The position numbers and the translations under genes were made by a program. 64,000 bases of DNA from Dietzia psychralcaliphila (GTDB lineage Bacteria > Actinomycetota > Actinomycetes > Mycobacteriales > Mycobacteriaceae), in contig NZ_CP015453.1 in the NCBI RefSeq assembly GCF_003096095.1, positions 1,736,001 through 1,800,000 of the forward strand. The letters run 5' to 3'. Positions within the stretch are counted from its first letter, which is position 1; the number at the start of each line of letters is the position of its first letter. Under the pieces are notes generated by a model. It was not told the origin of the DNA. It made no database searches and saw nothing but the letters and a program-made list of their open reading frames with translations. Of the stretch, positions 58,783 through 64,000 are shown in pieces.

Positions 58783-59742
58783 TCACGTCGCCGATATCGA
58801 GTCGTCGCCTGCCGAGTAGAGCGAGAGTCCCGCAGAGGCCCGGGCCGCGATCTCCGCGGCCATTCTCGGGTCCGAGGGCGTGACCACGTCTGCGTGCCCG
58901 AGCAGGAACCTGAGCAGCCAGGCCCGGTCGTGATAGGCGATCGAGACGTCCAGGTCACCGTCCGGGCGCCGGACGACATCGTGGAATCCGAACTCGTCGA
59001 GGAACCACGCCGCGGCCGCGGGGACGACGGCCCGCTCCAGGAGGACGCCCCCCTCGCCGTCGTCCTGGGGTTCCGGTCCGAGCGCCCGGCGCGGACCGAC
59101 CTCCTCGACCCCGCTCATCCGATCGGTGCGGAACGTCCGCCACTGGCCCGCCCCGCGATCCACGCCGTGGACGTAGGAGTGACCGTCGGCCACGGAGAGG
59201 CGCGCGGGATCGACCACGCGGGTGGTGGAGGTGTCCGAGCTGGCCGAGTGGTAGACGAACCGCAGTGCGAGTCCGTCGTGGACCGCGGTGCGGACGACAT
59301 CGGCATCCGGAGTGGTGGTGTCCGGGCGGGAATCCTCCTCCGCCCTGACCTCGACACCGGCCGCGGTCCGGAGGGTCTGCAGGAGATCGCGGAGGGCGGT
59401 CTGGTCGACCACCTCGGGATGATCGAGGAAGATCGCGAGTCCGGTCTCGAGGGTGACGGCCTCGGCGGCGGTGAGCCGGACGGGCCGGTCGATCCCCGCG
59501 GTGAACGTCACCTCGACCAACTCGGCGTCGTCGAGGTCCTCGGAGGAGAAGGCGAGGTCGATGAGGTCACCCGGTCCGTAGCCGGGAAGTCCGCAGGACC
59601 ACAGCTGCCAGAGGGCGTCCCGCAGCTGCTTCTCCGTCATGCCGAGGTCCCGGGCGGCTTCGGCCACGGGGACGGCGCCCCGGGTGTGGAAGTACGGGAC
59701 CACGCTGAGCAGGGTCGCCAACGGGACGGCACGGGGGCTCAT
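58783..59742 (-). CDS. pafC: WYL-domain transcription regulator PafC
   Basis: A 319-residue partner of PafB. An N-terminal winged HTH (EAARDLGMTEKQLRDALWQLW) precedes a WYL domain (ALRFVYHSASSDTSTTRVVDPAR, DRGAGQWRTFRTDRM) and a C-terminal extension. PafBC activates the mycobacterial DNA-damage response. The start overlaps the pafB stop (ATGA). Confidence 0.94.
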   Translation of the reverse strand: MSPRAVPLATLLSVVPYFHTRGAVPVAEAARDLGMTEKQLRDALWQLWSCGLPGYGPGDLIDLAFSSEDLDDAELVEVTFTAGIDRPVRLTAAEAVTLETGLAIFLDHPEVVDQTALRDLLQTLRTAAGVEVRAEEDSRPDTTTPDADVVRTAVHDGLALRFVYHSASSDTSTTRVVDPARLSVADGHSYVHGVDRGAGQWRTFRTDRMSGVEEVGPRRALGPEPQDDGEGGVLLERAVVPAAAAWFLDEFGFHDVVRRPDGDLDVSIAYHDRAWLLRFLLGHADVVTPSDPRMAAEIAARASAGLSLYSAGDDSISAT

Positions 59743-60707
59743 CGGACGGCCTCCTGCGCCGCGGTGAGGATGGTCACCACGCGGACGCGGAGTTCGGCGG
59801 GCCGGAGGGCGACGGCGTCAGCACCCTGTGAGGCGATCATCGACGACAGCTCACCCAGGGGGGCACTCACCTCCAGGTCGGCACCGGCGCGACCGAACCG
59901 GGCCGCCGGCCCGGCGTCGCGGGCCATCGCCCGGAGTTCGGCCGCGTGGCCGTTCGCCGCCCAGACCGTGGCGTCCACCACCGGGTTCAGGCGGGAGATG
60001 GCCTCGTCGAGGAGCTCCAGCACCTCGGTGGTCCGCGGGACCGGGACGGTCCGGCGGGCCTGGCCCACCCGGACGTCCGAGACGCGGACCAGGCGGAAGG
60101 TCCGGGGTTCACCGCGGTCGAGGTCGTGCCCGACCACGTACCAGTTGCCGTGCCGGGAACCGGTCCACCACGGCTCGATCCTCCGCGCGGTCGGCTCGGT
60201 GGCCCCGGCCGGGGTGTGGGAGAACGTGAGGAGTCGGCTCCCCGCGACCGCCTCGGCGACGATCGCGGCGGCCGCGAGTTCGGCCGGGTCCGCCACCGAC
60301 ACGGTGGCGCCGGCGTCGTGCACCGGGTCGATCCCCGCCGCGGTGAGCTTGGCCAGCGCACCGTCCGCCCGTGCGGCCCGCTCCCCCTCGCGCCAGACCT
60401 CGGAGGCCACGGCCAACACTCCGGCTTGTTCGGGGGTGAGGGTGATCTCCGGGAGTTCGTAACCCTGGGCGGGGATCCGGTACCCGGCGGGAGATCCCGG
60501 CGCGAGCGAGGCTCCCTGTTCGAGTGGGACGCCCACGTCGCGGAGTTCCCGCTTGTCCCGCTCGAACATCCTCAGGTAGGCCGCCTCGTTCTCGCAGTCG
60601 TCGTACCCCTGGACCATCCTGCGGATCTCGCCCGCGGACAGGTAGGCGCTGGTCGACCGCAAGCAGATGACGAGGTTGACCAGTCGTTGCGACTTGGAGG
60701 TGGACAC
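59739..60707 (-). CDS. pafB: WYL-domain transcription regulator PafB
   Basis: A 322-residue protein from GTG 60707, where STSKSQRLVNLVICLRST matches the usual PafB start. HTH SAYLSAGEIRRMVQGY, then a WYL domain (RLLTFSHTPAGATEPTARRIEPW, GNWYVVGHDLDRGEPRTFRLVRV). The frame stays open to 61214 but that part lies in pafA. Separated from pafA by 11 bp. Confidence 0.93.
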   Translation of the reverse strand: MSTSKSQRLVNLVICLRSTSAYLSAGEIRRMVQGYDDCENEAAYLRMFERDKRELRDVGVPLEQGASLAPGSPAGYRIPAQGYELPEITLTPEQAGVLAVASEVWREGERAARADGALAKLTAAGIDPVHDAGATVSVADPAELAAAAIVAEAVAGSRLLTFSHTPAGATEPTARRIEPWWTGSRHGNWYVVGHDLDRGEPRTFRLVRVSDVRVGQARRTVPVPRTTEVLELLDEAISRLNPVVDATVWAANGHAAELRAMARDAGPAARFGRAGADLEVSAPLGELSSMIASQGADAVALRPAELRVRVVTILTAAQEAVR

Positions 60708-60718
60708 GGGCAGGAACG

Positions 60719-62125
60719 CTATCGCCCGAGCGCGGCGATCAGGTCGTCGACACGCGGGTCCTCGGCCGCGAACGGGTCCGTGAGAGCGACCGTGGGCAGA
60801 GTTCCGTCGGCGACCTTCAGGTGAACCCAGTCCACGGTGTAATCCCGCTCGGCTCGGGTCGCGGCGGAGATGAAGCGACCGCGCAGCGCCGCGCGGGTGG
60901 TCTCCGGCGCGGAGTGCCGCGCCCGCTCGATCTCGGAATCGTCCACCACCCGGGAGACCAGGCCGCGGCGCTCGAGCACCGAGTGCAGCCCACGACCCGG
61001 TCGGATGTCGTGGTAGGTCAGGTCTATCTGGGCGAGCCTGGGGTGGTCGAGGTCGACCCCGGTCCTGCCCTGGACCTGCCTGATCAGACGAAGTTTGGCG
61101 GCCCAGTCGATGTCGCCGGCGATCGAGTCGTGGTCGCCGGACTCGACCGCGTCGAGGACCCGCTCCCACAGAGCCACGCATCTCTCCACGTCGTCGCGGT
61201 CGTCCCGCTCCCACCCGCCGCGCCCGAGGTGGCGGTGGACGGCGGCCAGGAACTCCCTCTGGATCTCCAGGGCGGACATCGTGGTTCCGTCGGTGAGCCC
61301 GACCGGTCGGGTACCGGAGAGGTCGCGGCTGATCTCCCTGATCGCCCGGACCGGATGGGCTATCGCCATGGGCCGCAGCTCGACGCCGGCCTCGAGCATC
61401 TCCAGCACGAGCCGCGTGCTGGCGATCTTGAGCAGGGTGGTGGTCTCGATCATGTTGGAGTCGCCCACGATCACGTGCATCCGCCGGAACCGGGTCGAGT
61501 CAGCGTGCGGCTCGTCACGGGTGTTGATGAGCGGGCGAGAACGGGTGGTGGCGGAGGAGACGCCGTCCCACATGTGTTCGGCGCGCTGGGAGAAGCAGAA
61601 GGCCGGCCCCTCGTCCTCGGCTGTTCCCACACCGGTGGGGGTCCCGGGCAGGATCTTGCCGGCGCCGCAGATCAGCTGCCGGCTCACCAGGAACGGCAAC
61701 AGCGTGGTGGCCATGCTCCTGACCTGGGTCGAGCGGTCCAGCAGGTAGTTCTCGTGGGAACCGTACGAGTTACCGACGGTGTCGGTGTTGTTCTTGAACA
61801 GGTAGACCTTGGCGTCGATCCCCTCGGCGGCGAGGGACTGTTCGGCGTGGACGGCGAGGTCGTCGATGATCCGCTCCCCCGCCCTGTCGTGGGCCACGAT
61901 CTGCCGCAGCCCGTCGCACTCGGCGGTCGCGTACTCGGGATGGGAACCCACGTCCAGGTAGAGGCGGGACCCGTTCTCGAGGAACACGTTCGAACTGCGC
62001 CACCGTTCGACGACGGGCCGGAAGAAGTACCGGGCGATCTCGTCCGGCCCGAGCGAGCGCGACCCCTCGCCCCCGACGCTGGTGATCCCGAACTCTGTCT
62101 CGATCCCGACGATGCGACGGATCAT
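60719..62125 (-). CDS. pafA: Pup-protein ligase PafA
   Basis: ATP-dependent ligase that joins the C-terminal glutamate of Pup to lysines of target proteins; 468 residues. The start is RRIVGIETEFGITS with the metal-binding Glu9. The LYLDVGSHPEYAT segment holds the catalytic Asp (about 58), and KVYLFKNNTDTVGNSYGSHENYL is the family block. Follows pup by 6 bp. Confidence 0.97.
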   Translation of the reverse strand: MIRRIVGIETEFGITSVGGEGSRSLGPDEIARYFFRPVVERWRSSNVFLENGSRLYLDVGSHPEYATAECDGLRQIVAHDRAGERIIDDLAVHAEQSLAAEGIDAKVYLFKNNTDTVGNSYGSHENYLLDRSTQVRSMATTLLPFLVSRQLICGAGKILPGTPTGVGTAEDEGPAFCFSQRAEHMWDGVSSATTRSRPLINTRDEPHADSTRFRRMHVIVGDSNMIETTTLLKIASTRLVLEMLEAGVELRPMAIAHPVRAIREISRDLSGTRPVGLTDGTTMSALEIQREFLAAVHRHLGRGGWERDDRDDVERCVALWERVLDAVESGDHDSIAGDIDWAAKLRLIRQVQGRTGVDLDHPRLAQIDLTYHDIRPGRGLHSVLERRGLVSRVVDDSEIERARHSAPETTRAALRGRFISAATRAERDYTVDWVHLKVADGTLPTVALTDPFAAEDPRVDDLIAALGR

Positions 62126-62131
62126 GACTGT

Positions 62132-62308
62132 CTACTGCCCGCCCTTCTGGACGTAGGACTTCACGAACTCCTCGGCGTTGGTCTCGAGGATGTCGTCGAT
62201 CTCGTCGAGTAGGGAGTCGGCGGACGAGGTCTGTGCGGTCTTGGCGACCTGGCCGGCCTCGTCGTCCGACTCGCCTGCGCCGCCGGCGTTCTTCTGGATC
62301 TGGGACAT
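62132..62308 (-). CDS. pup: Prokaryotic ubiquitin-like protein Pup
   Basis: A 58-residue protein: MSQIQKNAGGAGESDDEA at the start, helix DSLLDEIDDILETNAEEFV, end SYVQKGGQ. It ends GGQ, so Dop must deamidate the final Gln to Glu before PafA can use it. AGGAG lies 9 nt before ATG 62308. It lies between dop and pafA with no proteasome genes. Confidence 0.98.
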   Translation of the reverse strand: MSQIQKNAGGAGESDDEAGQVAKTAQTSSADSLLDEIDDILETNAEEFVKSYVQKGGQ

Positions 62309-62381
62309 CGTGGTGAGCTCCTGTGGGTGGGGCGGGCGGGTCGGACCGGGTTGGTCGGACTGGGCTGGTCGGACGGGATCC

Positions 62382-63899
62382 TCAGCGAACCGGCGGGCCG
62401 TCGGGGCTGAGGAAGTCCGGTTGGGCGTCGCAGTGGGCGCGGGTCCCCGTGTACGGGTCGGCCAGGTCCACGTGACGGTGGTCGCCGCGGGAATCGACGA
62501 CGACGACGTGATCCCATCCCGCGGCGTGGACGCGGTCGCCGAGTTCGGCCAGGAAGCGTCCCCTGGCCCAGGCCCGCGTGGACTCGGGTGGGGTCGTGAC
62601 CGCGGCTTCCACCTGGGCCTCGGTGACCATCCTTCGCATCGCGCCCTTGGTCACCAGACGGTTGTAGAGTCCACGGTCCGGGTCGATGTCGTGGTACTGG
62701 ACGTCGATGAGGGCGAGTCGCGCGTGGTCCCAGCCCAGGGAGTCCCGCGTCCGGAACCCCTCCAACAGTCGGAGCTTGGCCGGCCAGTCGAGCCGGTCGG
62801 CGCACGACATGGGGTTCTGCTCGAGCGCCTCGAGGATCTCCCGCCATTCGGTCAGGACCTCGACGGCCCACCCCGGACGCCCCGTGCCGTCCCCGATCAA
62901 CGCTGAGACGCGGTCGAGGATCTCCCACTGGAGCGCGACCCCCGTGAGCTCGCGGCCGTCGGGCAGCGCGACGGTGGCGGTGAGGGTCGGGTCATGGCTG
63001 ATGACGTGCACCGCCTCGACGGGGTCGACCGGGACCAGGTCGGCGAAGTCGATCCCCGCCTCGATCGCGTCCAGCACGAGGCAGGTGGTGCCGATCTTGA
63101 GGTACGTCGCCAGCTCGGACATGTTCGCGTCGCCGATGATGACGTGCAGGCGCCGCCAGGTCTCATCCGGGGCGTGCGGCTCGTCGCGGGTGTTGATGAT
63201 CCCGCGGCGCAGGGTGGTCTCGAGCCCGGTGAGCACCTCGATGTAGTCGGCGCGCTGGGAGAGCTGGAAGCCCGCCTTCTCGCCCGCCTGCCCGATACCG
63301 ACACGTCCGGCCCCGCAGTACACCTGGCGTGAGAGCAGGTGCGGTGCCAGGCTCATCGTCAGGGCGTCGAAGTCGACGTCGCGACGCACGAGGTAGTTCT
63401 CGTGGGCGCCGTAGGACGCGCCCTTGCCGTCGACGTTGTTCTTGTAGAGCTTGAGCTCGGCGTTCCCCTCGACGGCGGACGACTCGCGGCCGGCCCGGTG
63501 CATCACCGACTCCCCCGCCTTGTCCCAGATCACCGCGTCGATCGGCGAGTCGACCTCGGGCGATGAGTACTCGGGGTGCGCGTGGTCCACGTAGAAGCGG
63601 GCGCCGTTGGTCAGGACCCGGTTGGTCACCCCGAACTCACTCGGGTCATAGGCGCGGGCGGAGCCGAGGTCGAAGCCGCGGGCATCGCGGAGTGGCGATT
63701 CGGACCCGTAGTCCCAGCGGGTCCCATCGGTCGACCCGGAGCCCTCGCCCGGGTCGGTGTAGGCCTTGACCACCTGGGTCGAGGTGACCACCGAGCTGAG
63801 CAGCGGCTGGCCCACCGCCACGATGCCGAACTCGATCTCGGTGCCGATCACCCGGCCTCGCACGATCTCACCGGATGCCATCAGTACGGGCGGGGTCAC
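62382..63899 (-). CDS. dop: Pup deamidase/depupylase Dop
   Basis: A protein of about 505 residues from GTG 63899 (an in-frame ATG at 63881 gives 499). Blocks: VIGTEIEFGIVAVG, NGARFYVDHAHPEYSSPEVD (catalytic Asp region), LKLYKNNVDGKGASYGAHENYL, and RLHVIIGDANMSELATYLK. The GTGA overlap with the upstream ARC gene supports the GTG start. Converts Pup-Gln to Pup-Glu and removes Pup from substrates. Confidence 0.96.
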   Translation of the reverse strand: MTPPVLMASGEIVRGRVIGTEIEFGIVAVGQPLLSSVVTSTQVVKAYTDPGEGSGSTDGTRWDYGSESPLRDARGFDLGSARAYDPSEFGVTNRVLTNGARFYVDHAHPEYSSPEVDSPIDAVIWDKAGESVMHRAGRESSAVEGNAELKLYKNNVDGKGASYGAHENYLVRRDVDFDALTMSLAPHLLSRQVYCGAGRVGIGQAGEKAGFQLSQRADYIEVLTGLETTLRRGIINTRDEPHAPDETWRRLHVIIGDANMSELATYLKIGTTCLVLDAIEAGIDFADLVPVDPVEAVHVISHDPTLTATVALPDGRELTGVALQWEILDRVSALIGDGTGRPGWAVEVLTEWREILEALEQNPMSCADRLDWPAKLRLLEGFRTRDSLGWDHARLALIDVQYHDIDPDRGLYNRLVTKGAMRRMVTEAQVEAAVTTPPESTRAWARGRFLAELGDRVHAAGWDHVVVVDSRGDHRHVDLADPYTGTRAHCDAQPDFLSPDGPPVR

Positions 63900-64000
63900 C
63901 GGTCGTCCTCCTGACGCGGGACGGTGACCTCGACAACGCGCTCGCCGCGCACGCCCGTCAGCCGCGCCCACTCCTGCGGGTTGGAGGTATTGGGCAGGTC
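63896..64000 (-). CDS. arc: C-terminal end of the ARC/Mpa AAA+ ATPase (partial)
   Basis: The last 34 codons, entering from the right edge: NPQEWARLTGVRGERVVEV then TVPRQEDDR and stop. NPxxWARxxGxxGERxV resembles the C-terminal part of Mpa/ARC. M. tuberculosis Mpa continues to a proteasome-docking QYL tail; here the protein stops at DDR. It overlaps dop by GTGA. Assignment rests on a short segment. Confidence 0.7.
   Translation of the reverse strand, partial: DLPNTSNPQEWARLTGVRGERVVEVTVPRQEDDR

Noticed and set aside
58321..60462. 713-residue plus-strand frame
   Set aside because: Antisense shadow of tatA, pafC and pafB, which have clear family motifs.

Overview
The window is high-GC actinobacterial chromosome, most likely order Corynebacteriales and plausibly Dietzia or a close relative. 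The evidence is the Pup/PafA/Dop set, PafBC, RbpA, TatAC, HelY, Ppm1/Lnt and a cobalamin block in nearly the same order as Mycobacterium tuberculosis Rv2050-Rv2115. A candidate chromosome-dimer resolution (dif) site at 35504-35531 places the window at the replication terminus, which fits that synteny. The genus is an inference.

Region 1-24.7 kb (minus strand and mixed) is accessory. It holds a partial second copy of lnt running off the left edge; a four-gene system II cytochrome c maturation cluster (tlpA-ccdA-resB-ccsB) that looks AT-richer than its surroundings; two divergent ArsR-controlled metal exporters (cmtR-ctpG and arsR-czcD); and a CopD-CtaG fusion. A debris zone follows, with a frameshifted membrane gene, a lipase remnant and an IS66 remnant, plus two secreted M23 peptidases. 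An intact IS21-family element with a 6-bp target duplication sits inside the ninth codon of a SURF1 gene. Next come VKOR and DsbA, a DyP peroxidase and a PCu(A)C copper chaperone. Together these genes serve extracytoplasmic thiol, heme and copper handling, including oxidase and cytochrome c assembly.

Region 24-34 kb is a metal resistance block. It holds merA-lspA divergent from merR across a textbook MerR operator, cueP-copB with a coupled cysteine-rich small ORF, and a CopZ-like chaperone with an unusual CPG-motif P1B ATPase. A cupin, a quinone-reductase-like enzyme and a chimeric RpiB-WhiB reading frame follow. TlpA, PCu(A)C and CueP are lipoproteins, and the region carries its own LspA and a second Lnt.

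Region 34-41.7 kb holds a small HTH protein, an intact YefM-YoeB toxin-antitoxin pair, the dif-like site, an amidase, a lipoprotein esterase, a divergent doxX-ohrR pair with a perfect operator, and small enzymes.

Region 41.7-64 kb is conserved core: a UvrA-like ABC protein; rbpA (with a SigH/SigR-type promoter); ppm1-lnt; a cobG-like gene and a cobM-cobK fusion; an SDR and an F420-type reductase; pepE; a 5'-3' exonuclease; helY-tatC-tatA; pafC-pafB-pafA; pup; dop; and the C-terminus of the ARC/Mpa ATPase. Between pup and pafA there are no prcBA proteasome genes, and the ARC C-terminus lacks the proteasome-docking tail. This suggests pupylation without a 20S proteasome, as known in Corynebacterium.

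Many genes show a -10-like hexamer 6-7 nt upstream of the start codon and no Shine-Dalgarno, suggesting frequent leaderless transcripts. No rRNA, tRNA or CRISPR array was recognised.
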